Source: Xiheibacterium sp038325765 (lineage in GTDB: Bacteria; Myxococcota_A; Polyangia; Nannocystales; Nannocystaceae). From it: DNA of 64,000 bases. Shown here piece after piece: positions 1-9,712 of the stretch; positions within the stretch are counted from its first letter, which is position 1; each line of letters begins with the position of its first letter. Where the stretch lies: the NCBI GenBank assembly GCA_038325765.1, contig JBBQJI010000021.1, forward strand, positions 1 to 64,000, given 5' to 3'. A program made the position numbers and the translations under genes. Under the pieces are notes generated by a model that saw only the letters and a list, made by a program, of their open reading frames with translations, ran no database searches and was not told the DNA's origin.

Positions 1-1110
<1,110 letters not shown>

Positions 1111-1313
1111 GGCGTTGTCTCTTTCGCGGTCGGCGCGCGCGAGCGACTGCCCACGGCCCACTCGCGCCCGGTATACCAAAGCGAGCCGCGCGGCCAAAGC
1201 CCGGCCGGCCCCCACGGGCGCCCAGAGTGCGCCGCGCGGCCGTGGGCGCGCGCACATCGACGGCGCACCGGCATGGCTCCGTACTTCGCCGGCAGCGGCG
1301 GCGGCACTGGGCC

Positions 1314-2051
1314 ATGATGCCGGCGATGCCTACCGACGGAGCGTGGTGGACCACGCACCCCATCGCGCACCGTGGCCTGCACGATGACGTGCGCCCCGAG
1401 AACTCGCGCGCCGCCTTCGACGCCGCCATCGCCGCCGGCTATCCGATCGAGCTCGACGTGCACCTCGCCGATGACGGCACGCTGCGGGTGTTCCACGACG
1501 ACACCTTGGTGCGCATGACCGGCGCGCCGGGGCACATCGCCACGGTCTTGGCCGAAGACCTCGCACGACTGCGGCTTTCTGGCACCGACGAGTCGATCCC
1601 CACGCTGCCCGAGGTGCTCGCGCAGATCCGGGATCGCGTACCGGTGCTGGTCGAGCTCAAGACCGGCGGGCGCCCGGACGCCATCGCCGATGCGGCGGCC
1701 AGGTGCGTCGCCGAGTACCGCGGCGCCGTCGCGCTCCAGTCGTTCGACCCGCGCGCGGTGCTGCGCCTGCGCCGACGCTCGCGGCACGCCGTGCTCGGGA
1801 TTCTCGCGTCGGATTTCACCGGGGAGCACGTGTCGCGGACAGAGGCGTTCGTGCTGCGCCGCCTGCTGTTGGCGCCCGCCGTGCGGCCGGACTTCATCGG
1901 CTACGCGCTGCCGTGTCTGCCGTACTGGGCGACGACGGTGGCGCGGCGCCTCGGCGTACCGGTGGTCGCGTGGACGATCCGCACCGAGGCGCAGCTGGTG
2001 CGGGCGCGGGCAGTCGCGGACAACTGCATCTTCGAGGGCGTGCGGCCGTGA
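1314..2051 (+). CDS. Glycerophosphodiester phosphodiesterase family protein
   Basis: A 245-residue GDPD-family TIM barrel, predicted to hydrolyse glycerophosphodiesters to glycerol-3-phosphate and an alcohol. The diagnostic N-terminal block is present: AHRGLHDDVRPENS (catalytic His-Arg), IELDVHLADDG (metal-binding Glu and Asp) and VFHDDTL (second catalytic His). Later VELK and the C-terminal VVAWTIRTEAQL complete the fold. No signal peptide is seen, so it is probably cytoplasmic. Three in-frame ATGs (1314, 1317, 1326) are possible starts. An open frame extends upstream to 1227, but those residues are Arg-rich and unlike the family. It is convergent with the FG-GAP lipoprotein gene, with only 4 bp between the stop codons. 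Confidence 0.85.
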   Translation: MMPAMPTDGAWWTTHPIAHRGLHDDVRPENSRAAFDAAIAAGYPIELDVHLADDGTLRVFHDDTLVRMTGAPGHIATVLAEDLARLRLSGTDESIPTLPEVLAQIRDRVPVLVELKTGGRPDAIADAAARCVAEYRGAVALQSFDPRAVLRLRRRSRHAVLGILASDFTGEHVSRTEAFVLRRLLLAPAVRPDFIGYALPCLPYWATTVARRLGVPVVAWTIRTEAQLVRARAVADNCIFEGVRP

Positions 2052-2055
2052 CCGG

Positions 2056-4434
2056 CTAGCCGGCGATCGGGCACGCCGCGCTCTCGGTCAGCGCGTCGTT
2101 GTTGCTCTCGTCGCACTCGTCGACTTGGCCGGCGCCCGCGTCGCCCCCGTCGACCTGCACGAAGTAGCTCTGGGCGGCGCCGCCCTGCGCGGCCTCGAGA
2201 TTCCAGATGAGCTGTGTGGACGCACCCGGCAGCAAGGGCACCTCGGTGAGCCGCGACTCGATGACCGGCGCGGTGGCGTCGGCGCCGCCATACAGCGTGA
2301 CCGAGATCCCAGCCGGCACCCCGAGCGCGCCGATGTTGCGCACCGTGGCGATGAGCGCGAGCTCCTGATCGATGCAGTTCGCCAAGCCCACCGCGAGTTC
2401 CACCGAGAGGTCGGGGGCGTTGAACACACCCTCACCCTGCACGTTCTGCCGGTAGTTGTTGAGGCCGGGCTGCGTCCAGTTGTCGGCCTCGACCGCGGGG
2501 TAGTTGCCGGCCGAGGTCGCGTTGGTCACGTGGTACGTGTGCGACGTCCACACCCGACGGGTCTGCACCCACCTGTCGAACGCGTCGCCATAAGCGAACA
2601 CGCCGCGCCGGGTCTCGTAGCCCGGGTGTTGACCGCAGAGGTTCGACGCGTCGTTGGCGACCACCAAGATCTCGGAGTTGCCGTCGCCATCGACGTCGAC
2701 CACCAGCGGATACTCGTGGATGGTGCCGCTGCTGTTGGGCTCCTCGAGGATCACGGTGCCGTCGGTGCCCGAGTACACCCGCATGAAGCACTCGTCGGCG
2801 TAGACGACCTCGGCGATGCCATCGCCCTGGAAGTCGAACACCGACGAGCCAGTCGCGTTGGACGACTGATCCTGCGTGGCCTGCGACCAGCGCTGGTAGA
2901 CCGACCCCGCAGCGGGCACCGGATCGCCCACCGGCACCACCAACTCCTCGCCGGCGCGCGCCAGGTCGTAGACGGTGTAGGAGCTGCCGCCCGCCGCAGC
3001 GATCTCGGGCCGGCCGTCGCCGTCGAAGTCGGCGATCGTCGGCGGGCCACCACGGCCCCCGCCGGGGATCGCCACCGCCGCGGTACGCAGCGACGGATCG
3101 GCGTCGCACATCACCTCGGTCGGATCGACGCCGCACCACGCCAGGCCGCTGTCGCCCTCGAGCACGCGCACGAAGCCGCTCGCGACGACGATCACCTCGG
3201 GGGTGCCGTCGCCGTCGAGGTCGGCGATGGCCGGGTACCCGTCGTTGCCGCCGGCGTCCCACAGCGGCGCGAGCGTGACTGTCGGAACCACGCCAGCCTG
3301 CCACTGCACGGACCATGCGTGGCGCCCCGAGACGATCTCGGGCACGCCATCGCCGGTGAGATCGACGATCGACGAGATGCCGCCGGTGTAGTTGGCGTTG
3401 GTGCCGAACGTCGCGCCGTTGGCCCCGCCGCCCTGACTCCACACCACGAGTCCGTCGTTGTCGATGACCGCGGCACCGAGCACCACCTCGGCGGCCTCGT
3501 CGTCGTCGAAATTGCCGAAGCTCACCGCGCCGTTCTCGACGTTCAGGGGGTAGGGCTCGCCGTCGACGTCGTGCGAGCTCCACAGCAGATTGCCGGTGCC
3601 GTCGACGGCGTGGATCACCGAGCCGCCGCCAGCCGGACGGCCGGCGTACACGATGTCGGGCAGGCCATCGCCGTCGACATCGGCGAGGCCCGCGGTCGCG
3701 CGACCGTGGGGTCCGAACTGATTGCGGGTGGGGTCGTGCTCGATGCGCCACTTCTCGAGGCCGGTGGTGCCGTCGAGGACGATGAGGTTGCCCAGGGGCC
3801 AGTCGCCGCCCTCCCGCGCGGTGACGAGCACGACCTCGGGCGAACCGTCACCCTCGAGGTCGGCGACCAGCGGGATCGAGATGGACTGCGACTCCTCGAA
3901 CGACCACTCGAGCGCGACCTCGATCTCCTCGAAGTCGGGTTCGTACGCGCACGTGACCGGGTCGAACTGCGGCAGGCACTGATCGAGCGTGGGCTCGCAG
4001 AACTCGCCGATCTCGCAGTCGAAGGAGTCGATGCAGGTGCCGGTCGGCGACACGCACGCATCGGACACACACACCTGCCCGGCGTCGCAGCAGGTCGTCG
4101 AGTCGTCGCCGCAGCGCACGCCCGAATCGCAGGCCGCGACGCAGGCCCCGGCCGCGCAGTCCTCGTCGGCGCCGCAGCATGCGACCGGGTCGCCGCACAG
4201 CAGGGTCTCGCAGGGGCCCGGCGGCATCGACGTGGTCGTGCCGCTGGTGTCGGCTCCTGGGCCGGAGTTCGAACTGCCGTCTGCGTCCGTGCTGCCCGAG
4301 CCACCGAGGGAGTCGATGCCCCCGGATGTGTCGCCGGACTGAGCCCCGGGTCCATCGCTGCCGCAGGCGAGGGAGAGCAACGCAATCGCAGCCAGTGAGT
4401 GACGTGTCGTGGGGGGGATTGGCGGGCGCATCAA
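2056..4434 (-). CDS. FG-GAP/VCBS repeat lipoprotein with C-terminal CARDB-like domain
   Basis: A 792-residue secreted lipoprotein. The N terminus is a signal peptide ending in the lipobox-like LSLAC, followed by a Gly/Ser/Asp linker and Cys-rich stretches such as CGDPVACCGADEDC. From about residue 180 there are repeated FG-GAP/VCBS blades with calcium loops (DLEGDGSPEV, DVDGDGLPDIV, DLTGDGVPEIV, DLDGDGTPEVI, DFDGDGRPEIA, DVDGDGNSEIL), which predict a beta-propeller. The last 120 residues (DLSVELAVGLANC to ECDESNNDALTE) resemble the CARDB adhesion domain. The likely location is the outer surface of the outer membrane. The ligand is unknown. Two consecutive ATGs (4434, 4431) serve as start. Confidence 0.85.
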   Translation of the reverse strand: MMRPPIPPTTRHSLAAIALLSLACGSDGPGAQSGDTSGGIDSLGGSGSTDADGSSNSGPGADTSGTTTSMPPGPCETLLCGDPVACCGADEDCAAGACVAACDSGVRCGDDSTTCCDAGQVCVSDACVSPTGTCIDSFDCEIGEFCEPTLDQCLPQFDPVTCAYEPDFEEIEVALEWSFEESQSISIPLVADLEGDGSPEVVLVTAREGGDWPLGNLIVLDGTTGLEKWRIEHDPTRNQFGPHGRATAGLADVDGDGLPDIVYAGRPAGGGSVIHAVDGTGNLLWSSHDVDGEPYPLNVENGAVSFGNFDDDEAAEVVLGAAVIDNDGLVVWSQGGGANGATFGTNANYTGGISSIVDLTGDGVPEIVSGRHAWSVQWQAGVVPTVTLAPLWDAGGNDGYPAIADLDGDGTPEVIVVASGFVRVLEGDSGLAWCGVDPTEVMCDADPSLRTAAVAIPGGGRGGPPTIADFDGDGRPEIAAAGGSSYTVYDLARAGEELVVPVGDPVPAAGSVYQRWSQATQDQSSNATGSSVFDFQGDGIAEVVYADECFMRVYSGTDGTVILEEPNSSGTIHEYPLVVDVDGDGNSEILVVANDASNLCGQHPGYETRRGVFAYGDAFDRWVQTRRVWTSHTYHVTNATSAGNYPAVEADNWTQPGLNNYRQNVQGEGVFNAPDLSVELAVGLANCIDQELALIATVRNIGALGVPAGISVTLYGGADATAPVIESRLTEVPLLPGASTQLIWNLEAAQGGAAQSYFVQVDGGDAGAGQVDECDESNNDALTESAACPIAG

Positions 4435-4579
4435 CGGCTGTGGGACACCGTTGCGCGCACGAATTCCGGAACGATTCGCTTCGGGACGGTGCCGTGCGCG
4501 GCGCGAGCGGGGCGCGGCTGCGCGCGCTCACTTTTCCGCACACCGTGCGTGTCCGCGAGCCCGCGCGCGGCAACACTGC

Positions 4580-4585
4580 TACGCT
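4580..4585 (+). promoter_or_regulatory. -10-like TACGCT, near-leaderless promoter
   Basis: TACGCT lies 10 nt before the GTG at 4596. It fits the TANNNT element seen before many starts in this window, with a predicted leader of only a few nucleotides. Confidence 0.4.
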
Positions 4586-4595
4586 CCCCGTCTCC

Positions 4596-5042
4596 GTGTT
4601 CGGCTTCTTCGCGCTTTTCCTGCTCGCTGCGGTCGGCGTCAACGTCTTCGCGATCGTCGACGTGGCGCGGCGGTCCGACCGCGACTTCAAGGCCGTCGGC
4701 AGCGAGAAGACCATGTGGCTGGTGCTCGCCCTGCTCATGGGCCTGCCCGCGGCGATCGCCTACCTCGTCGCCGTGCGCCCACGGCTCGAGGCGGCGCCGC
4801 CGCTGCCGCTGGCGCTGCCGGGTTGGTACCCCGACCCCGCGTTTCCGAGCTACCTGCGCTATCACGACGGGTTCCAGTGGACGGCCCACACAGCGCCCAT
4901 GCTTCCGGCGGCGCCCATGTACCCGGCCCTGCCCCCCGCCCAACCCCACCACGGCTGGAACACCCAGGCCAACCCGGCCGGCGGCGAGGCCAATCGGGCC
5001 GGCGGCGAGGCCAATCACGATGGCTGGCCGCGCGGCGGCTGA
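4596..5042 (+). CDS. Small membrane protein with DUF2510-like WYPDP module
   Basis: About 148 residues. Two N-terminal hydrophobic helices (FFALFLLAAVGVNVFAIVDV and TMWLVLALLMGLPAAIAYLV) form a hairpin like the PLDc_N/DUF2510-associated membrane module. They are followed by LPGWYPDPAFPSYLRYHDG and FQWTAHTAP, which matches the DUF2510 pattern (WYPDP, LRYWDG, WTAH). The C-terminal tail repeats Ala-Asn-Gly-Gly-Glu (AGGEANRAGGEAN). DUF2510 is best known from actinobacteria, so its presence here is unusual. Function is unknown; it is probably an inner-membrane protein. GTG 4596 is chosen because a TACGCT -10-like box sits 10 nt upstream; GTG 4545 is an alternative. Confidence 0.6.
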   Translation: MFGFFALFLLAAVGVNVFAIVDVARRSDRDFKAVGSEKTMWLVLALLMGLPAAIAYLVAVRPRLEAAPPLPLALPGWYPDPAFPSYLRYHDGFQWTAHTAPMLPAAPMYPALPPAQPHHGWNTQANPAGGEANRAGGEANHDGWPRGG

Positions 5043-5183
5043 TCGCACCACGTCCGGGCGCTCGACCCGCCTCGGGCATCCCCGCTCGAGCGCAGCCCCC
5101 GTCCGAGCGCCGCGAGTTCGCGCCGCTGCATGATCACTGTTAGCCTCGATCGACGGGGCGCGCGTTTTGGCGCGGCGACAGCG

Positions 5184-7145
5184 ATGGCACGGTGGACGAC
5201 TTGGATTCTCGCGTGGTGCGGCCTGGTGATCCTGGGCAGCTGCGGGCGCACGGATTTCGCCTTCGACAGGTCGCACGACACCGGTGACGACAGCTCGACG
5301 TCGGTCGGGACCACGGACACCCCCGTCGATTGCGGCAACGGCGTGTGCGACCCCGACGAGGGCTGCGCCGATTGCCCCGTCGACTGTGGGCCGTGCGGCG
5401 AGTGTGGCGATCTCGTCTGCACCCCCGACGAGGATTGCGGCGGCTGCCCCATCGACTGCGGCAGCTGTGGTGTGTGCGGCGACGGCATCTGTCAGCTCGA
5501 GCTCGGCGAGAACTGTGGGTGGTGCGATGTCGACTGCGGCAGCTGCGAGCTGTGCGGCGATGGTTCGTGCAACCCGGAGTTCGGCGAATCCTGCGAGAGC
5601 TGTGCGGTCGACTGCGGCTCCTGCGAGGGCTGTGGCAACGGCACGTGCGAGCTCGAGCTCGGCGAGTTCTGCATCACGTGCCCCATCGACTGCGGCACGT
5701 GCGACGAGTGCGGCAACGGCAGCTGCGACCCGTTCGCCGGCGAGCTGTGCTTCACCTGCCCGCAGGACTGCGGGCCGTGCGACGCCTGCGGCAACGGCGT
5801 CTGCGATCCATTCTCGGGCGAGCTGTGCTTCACCTGCCCGCAGGACTGCGGGTCGTGCGACGAGTGTGGCAACGGCATCTGCGATCCGCTCTCGGGCGAG
5901 TTCTGCTTCACCTGCCCCGACGACTGCGGCACCTGCGAGAGCTGTGGCGACGGCGCGTGCAACCCGTTCTCGGGCGAGTTCTGCTTCACCTGCCCAGCGG
6001 ACTGTGGTGAATGCGGTGGCTGTGGCAACGGCTCGTGCGATCCGTTCGAGGGCGAGTTCTGCTTCACCTGCCCCGACGACTGCGGAGCGTGCCAAGCGTG
6101 CGGCGACGGCGTCTGCGATCCCGGCCAGGGCGAGCTCTGCTTCACCTGCCCTGAAGACTGCGGTCCCTGTGGCGGCTGCGACGACGGCGTCTGCGATCCC
6201 GACCAAGGCGAGTTCTGCGTCAACTGCCCCCAGGACTGCGGCCCGTGTCAGGGGTGCGGCGACGGTAGCTGCGATCCCGGCCAGGGCGAGTCGTGCGACA
6301 GCTGCCCACTCGACTGCGGTCCGTGCCCGAGCTGCGGCGATGGCCTCTGCGATCCCGACCAGGGCGAGTTCTGCTTCACCTGCCCCCAGGACTGCGGTCC
6401 CTGCGGCGGCTGCGGCGACGGGTTCTGCGACGGGGGCGGCGGCGAGTTCTGCTTCAACTGCGCCCAGGACTGCGGCGCATGTCCGGCCTGCGGTGACGGC
6501 GTCTGCGCTCCCGACCAGGGCGAGTTCTGCTTCACCTGCCCGCTCGACTGCGGACCCTGTGCATCGTGCGGCGACGGCACCTGCGAGCCGGTCGCCGGCG
6601 AGTCGTGCGTGAGCTGCGTGGCCGACTGCGGCAACTGCAACTCGTGCGGCGATGGCAGCTGCGATCCGGGCGCGGGCGAGTCGTGCTCCACCTGCAGCAG
6701 CGACTGCGGCCTGTGTCCCTCGTGCGGCAACGCGGCATGCGAGCCCCAGCTCGGCGAGTCCTGCACCAGCTGCTCCACCGACTGCGGCGCCTGTGCCGGC
6801 TGCGGCGACGGCGTGTGCGCCCCGCTGGCGGGCGAGTCGTGCAACAGCTGCCCCGCCGATTGTGGCGGCTGCAACGCCCAGTGCGGCGACGGTCAGTGCA
6901 ACCCGCTGGTCGGCGAGGCCTGCAACACATGCCCGATCGACTGCGGGTCGTGCGTGTTCTGTGGCGACGGCGAGTGCAGCAACGGCGAGGACGCGTCGAG
7001 CTGCGGCATCGACTGCGGCTGCAGCTCGGGTGCATGCGGCGGCTCGGCCCCCGGCGGCTGCTGGTGCGACGACCTGTGCGTCGGCCTCGGCGATTGCTGT
7101 GCGGACGCGTGCAACGCCTGCGGGCTGTGCGACGTGATGCCGTGA
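5184..7145 (+). CDS. Lipoprotein of 22 tandem Cys-rich repeats with somatomedin-B-like end
   Basis: A 653-residue secreted protein with a signal peptide ending in the lipobox VILGSC. After a short linker it is almost entirely a 26-residue repeat of the form CGDGxCDPxxGExCxTCPxDCGxC, of which I count 22 copies. Each copy has six Cys plus Asp residues, so the protein would be a disulfide-rich, possibly metal-binding rod. The C terminus (GACGGSAPGGC, CWCDDLC, GDCCADAC) resembles a somatomedin-B-like module. ATG 5184 is chosen over the upstream ATG 5130 because it gives a proper signal peptide. A TAGCCT hexamer at 5141-5146 may be its -10 box. No enzymatic domain is seen; it is presumably a surface or matrix structural protein. 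Confidence 0.8.
   Translation: MARWTTWILAWCGLVILGSCGRTDFAFDRSHDTGDDSSTSVGTTDTPVDCGNGVCDPDEGCADCPVDCGPCGECGDLVCTPDEDCGGCPIDCGSCGVCGDGICQLELGENCGWCDVDCGSCELCGDGSCNPEFGESCESCAVDCGSCEGCGNGTCELELGEFCITCPIDCGTCDECGNGSCDPFAGELCFTCPQDCGPCDACGNGVCDPFSGELCFTCPQDCGSCDECGNGICDPLSGEFCFTCPDDCGTCESCGDGACNPFSGEFCFTCPADCGECGGCGNGSCDPFEGEFCFTCPDDCGACQACGDGVCDPGQGELCFTCPEDCGPCGGCDDGVCDPDQGEFCVNCPQDCGPCQGCGDGSCDPGQGESCDSCPLDCGPCPSCGDGLCDPDQGEFCFTCPQDCGPCGGCGDGFCDGGGGEFCFNCAQDCGACPACGDGVCAPDQGEFCFTCPLDCGPCASCGDGTCEPVAGESCVSCVADCGNCNSCGDGSCDPGAGESCSTCSSDCGLCPSCGNAACEPQLGESCTSCSTDCGACAGCGDGVCAPLAGESCNSCPADCGGCNAQCGDGQCNPLVGEACNTCPIDCGSCVFCGDGECSNGEDASSCGIDCGCSSGACGGSAPGGCWCDDLCVGLGDCCADACNACGLCDVMP
5331..7022 (+). 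repeat. 22-copy, 78-bp in-frame coding repeat
   Basis: The repeat unit is 78 bp (26 codons) and encodes the Cys-rich modules of the lipoprotein. Central copies sharing FTCPQDCG are nearly identical at DNA level, while edge copies are diverged, which suggests expansion by unequal crossing-over. Confidence 0.85.
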
Positions 7146-8030
7146 CTAATCGCCGAACATCCGCACCACCTGGCCGCCGCCGCGCCCGCCGGGCGATGGA
7201 TCGACCGGCGGCAGCGCGACGACGTGGCGCTCGATCACTGGCAGCGCGCGGATGAGCGCCGCACCGGCGTGCAGCTCGGAGTACTCGCCGTCGAACGCGA
7301 GCACGACCCGGTAGATGCCCCCGAAGCCGCGCGACATGTAGCCCAGCGGATCGTCGCCGACGCCGGCGAGCCTGGCATCCGCAGCGCCCCGCCTGGCCCC
7401 GGCGACGGCGCGCAGGGCCAGCACGAGCTCGCGCCATTGCGCCGGGGTTCGCTGCAAGCCCGTGGCATGCATGCGCCCGAGCGCCCGGACGATGCGCGCC
7501 CGGTTGTCGGCATCGATCGCGGTGACATCGAGGGCCGCATCCACCTGCGTCGGGGTCGCGAGCAGCGTCGCGAAATCGAGGCCATGGCGTATGGCCGCCG
7601 CGGCGGCGGCCGACAGCCACGCGGCGACGTCGGCGTCCTCGGGACCGCGCGGCACCAATGACGAGCCCCAGATCATGGGCGAGTGCTCGTCGACGACCAT
7701 CGCCACCGATGCGCCGGCGATCCGCGCCAGGCTCGCGAGCGTCTCGTCGAGCGCATGCACGGCGAGCTCGGTGCCGGTCGCCAACTGCGGCGCGTCGGAG
7801 AGGCCCGCGGTGAGCGTGGCGGCAAACGTGTGGGCGAGGGCCTCGAGCCGCGCCCGGCGGTCATCGAGGGCATCGGGCGTGACGTCGAAAACCGCGACGA
7901 GGCGATAGCCCCCAGCGAGCTCGCACCACGCATTCCCCGCAGCCGGCGGCCGCAGACCGATCTCGATCCGCACATCGTCGGCACGCAGCTCACGGGCGAC
8001 CAGCTCGAGCAACCGATGGACGGCATCCAC
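7146..8030 (-). CDS. Hypothetical protein, 294 aa
   Basis: Not recognised. The start is GTG 8030 (VDAVHRLLELVARELRADD). The sequence is soluble with no signal peptide or membrane helix. The middle segment (LDETLASLARIAGASVAMVVDE followed by MIWGSS) is reminiscent of a Roadblock/LC7-type fold, and a second related-looking half follows, ending in GGIYRVVLAFDGEYSELHAGAAL; this is only a structural guess. GTG 8030 is strongly favoured because TACCGT ends exactly 6 nt upstream. The longer ATG 8084 start would overlap the ATG of the divergent lipoprotein gene. The stop abuts the stop of the convergent Cys-repeat gene. Confidence 0.6.
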   Translation of the reverse strand: MDAVHRLLELVARELRADDVRIEIGLRPPAAGNAWCELAGGYRLVAVFDVTPDALDDRRARLEALAHTFAATLTAGLSDAPQLATGTELAVHALDETLASLARIAGASVAMVVDEHSPMIWGSSLVPRGPEDADVAAWLSAAAAAAIRHGLDFATLLATPTQVDAALDVTAIDADNRARIVRALGRMHATGLQRTPAQWRELVLALRAVAGARRGAADARLAGVGDDPLGYMSRGFGGIYRVVLAFDGEYSELHAGAALIRALPVIERHVVALPPVDPSPGGRGGGQVVRMFGD

Positions 8031-8036
8031 GCCGGC

Positions 8037-8042
8037 ACGGTA
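8037..8042 (-). promoter_or_regulatory. Leaderless -10 element TACCGT
   Basis: TACCGT on the minus strand ends 6 nt before GTG 8030. This fits transcription starting at or next to the start codon and fixes the start of the hypothetical protein gene. Confidence 0.55.
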
Positions 8043-8082
8043 GCAGCGAAAGCTCCGCGGGCCACGTGGCGTTCGGGGGTCC

Positions 8083-8370
8083 ATGCACCACCACACCCGA
8101 GTTGCCGCGTATCTGGTCGCCTTCACCCTGGCGGGGGTCACGGGCGCCTGCTCCAAGTCCCAGAAGGATTCCACACCGCCCGGCGACGGCCCCGCCTGCA
8201 CCGAAGAAGCGAAGGTCTGTCCCGACGGCAGCTCCGTCGCCCGCGGCGGACCGAACTGCGAGTTCGCCGAGTGCCCCGCGGCCGTCGAGGGTGAGCCCGC
8301 CGGCGACGGGGCCGCCGCGGCCGATGCCGCCGATGGCGATGCCGCCGACGCCGACGCCGCCGACGGCTGA
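8083..8370 (+). CDS. Small Kazal-like Cys-rich lipoprotein
   Basis: 95 residues. The N terminus MHHHTRVAAYLVAFTLAGVT ends in a weak lipobox (GAC) and gives a lipoprotein signal. The central Cys pattern CTEEAKVCPDGSSVARGGPN followed by CEFAECP resembles the short C-x(6)-CPDG motif of Kazal-type or peptidase-inhibitor-like modules. The tail is an Ala/Asp low-complexity run (AADAADGDAADADAADG). Function is unknown; it could be a small secreted inhibitor or a structural protein. It is divergent from the preceding hypothetical gene and convergent with the exonuclease gene, with two hairpins between them. Confidence 0.6.
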   Translation: MHHHTRVAAYLVAFTLAGVTGACSKSQKDSTPPGDGPACTEEAKVCPDGSSVARGGPNCEFAECPAAVEGEPAGDGAAAADAADGDAADADAADG

Positions 8371-8423
8371 GAGAGCGACAGCGAGAGGGAGGGGAAAGGT
8401 TCCGCCGGGTTCGCCCGGTGGAA

Positions 8424-8444
8424 GGGGGACCGGGCCGGTCCCCC
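8424..8444. terminator. Hairpin between convergent genes
   Basis: A near-perfect palindrome with 10-bp arms (GGGGGACCGG and CCGGTCCCCC). It lies between the convergent lipoprotein and exonuclease genes. No T-tract follows, so it is a stem-loop terminator candidate only. Confidence 0.5.
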
Positions 8445-8469
8445 TGGAGGACTGAGTCGCCCTTGCCGT

Positions 8470-8494
8470 GGCGCGTCCACTCCACGGACGCGCC
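8470..8494. terminator. Second hairpin, 9-bp stem and 7-nt loop
   Basis: GGCGCGTCC pairs with GGACGCGCC around the loop ACTCCAC, just 6 bp past the stop of the exonuclease gene. It probably ends minus-strand transcription. Confidence 0.5.
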
Positions 8495-8499
8495 GCGGC

Positions 8500-9579
8500 C
8501 TACCAATCGTCGCGGAAGCGCAGCACGCCATCGCGCACGCGCTGGTACACCGCGGTCGTCGCCCGCACGTCGCCCGCGTTGTACAGCGCGATCTGCCCGA
8601 CATCGCCCTTGGCGTAGGTCGACGCGACCATTGACCCGTCCATCGATTCCTTGGGGCTGGTGAGTCCGAGCGCCCAGCACACTACGTCGAGCGAGGCCGG
8701 GCCGCGACCGAAGCCGCCGGGCGCGACGACGCCATACAGATCCAGGTGCGGCCGCAGTGCGTATTTAGACCCCAACAGATCGACGCGCACCGGCACCTCG
8801 TGGATGAGGCTGCGTCCGAGCATGAACGGCACGTCGAAGCCGCGACCGTTGTACGAGACGACGCAGCTCGCGTGGCCGGCGAGCGTCCAGAACGCGCGCA
8901 ACAACTCGGGCTCGCTCACCGGCCGAATCCAGCTCGGCAGCGCCGCCACCGAGGCCCCCGCCGGCGGCACCACGAACACCGTCACGTCCTGCGTGCGCGG
9001 ATCCTGCTCGCCGTTGCCCACCGCGAGCGACACCACCTGGCCGAAGTACGGCGACAGGCTCATCACCTTGGATACATCCCACTCGTTGCGCTCGGCGTGC
9101 TTGGCCACGGCCTGGGCGATCGTCGATGGTACCTTGCGGAGATCGACCGCCGGCACGGTCTCGATGTCGAAGACCAGCACGTCGCAGAGCAGATCGGCGA
9201 CCAGCGCGTGGCCCTCGTCGACGAGCAGCGCGGGATCGTAGCCGGGCTCGCCGAGCTGGGCCTTGCGCAGGCCCTTGATCGAGAGCTGCAGCGCGCCCTT
9301 GTACTCGTCGATCTCGAACAGCGCCTTGACGTGATCGCCGGGCGACAGTTCCTCGGCGGCCGCCATGGCGCGGATCGCCTCGCTCCAGATCTTGCCGGCG
9401 ATCGTGCGGCCGCGATCGGCCAATCGAATGTCGAAGAACGGCTTGCCGGCGCGGGTCTGACCCCGACGCAGCAGGCGCACCGCTGCGAACGCGGTGTGCA
9501 TCCCGACGCCGACGGCGAGGGTGCCCAGATCGGCGATGTGGGTGTGCTCGGCGACGTGGGTGTGATCGTGGTGCTCCAT
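8500..9579 (-). CDS. OB-fold/DEDD 3'-5' exonuclease fusion
   Basis: 359 residues. The C-terminal two thirds is a PolB-like/DnaQ-superfamily 3'-5' exonuclease: exo I VFDIETVP (Asp and Glu metal ligands), exo II VVSYNGRGFDVPFM, and exo III YNAGDVRATTAVY. This matches the predicted 3'-5' exonuclease family related to PolB. The N-terminal 110 residues (VGVGMHTAFAAVRLLRRG, FFDIRLADRGRTIAGKIW, GDHVKALFEIDEYKGALQL) look like an OB-fold nucleic-acid-binding domain of the kind joined to HD nucleases. The N terminus is His-rich (MEHHDHTHVAEHTH) and could bind metal. Probably a DNA or RNA repair/processing enzyme. ATG 9579 is chosen; the longer GTG frame is Arg-rich and unconvincing. Confidence 0.75.
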   Translation of the reverse strand: MEHHDHTHVAEHTHIADLGTLAVGVGMHTAFAAVRLLRRGQTRAGKPFFDIRLADRGRTIAGKIWSEAIRAMAAAEELSPGDHVKALFEIDEYKGALQLSIKGLRKAQLGEPGYDPALLVDEGHALVADLLCDVLVFDIETVPAVDLRKVPSTIAQAVAKHAERNEWDVSKVMSLSPYFGQVVSLAVGNGEQDPRTQDVTVFVVPPAGASVAALPSWIRPVSEPELLRAFWTLAGHASCVVSYNGRGFDVPFMLGRSLIHEVPVRVDLLGSKYALRPHLDLYGVVAPGGFGRGPASLDVVCWALGLTSPKESMDGSMVASTYAKGDVGQIALYNAGDVRATTAVYQRVRDGVLRFRDDW

Positions 9580-9696
9580 GGCCGTGCCGAAGGCCCCTAC
9601 AGTGTAGCAGCCGCGCCTGGGCCACCGGCCGCGGCCACCCGCGGCCACCCGCGGCGCACCGTCGGCGCCGGCTCTCGTGCCCACGTCGCGGCTGTG

Positions 9697-9702
9697 CTAT
9701 CT
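9697..9702 (+). promoter_or_regulatory. -10-like CTATCT upstream of rubrerythrin
   Basis: The stretch GTGCTATCTACG lies 10 nt before ATG 9713, the same position as in other near-leaderless promoters of this window. Confidence 0.35.
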
Positions 9703-9712
9703 ACGCAGGCCG

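Noticed and set aside
4431..6206. Long Ala/Val-rich antisense frame opposite the Cys-repeat lipoprotein
   Set aside because: Its regularity simply mirrors the 78-bp coding repeat on the other strand; no domain is evident.
5331..7022. Possible CRISPR array from regular 78-bp periodicity
   Set aside because: Units are contiguous without unique spacers, in frame, and encode a Cys-rich peptide; no cas genes nearby.
8082..8084. ATG 8084 as start of the minus-strand hypothetical gene
   Set aside because: It overlaps the ATG of the divergent lipoprotein gene; GTG 8030 with an ideally placed TACCGT is better.
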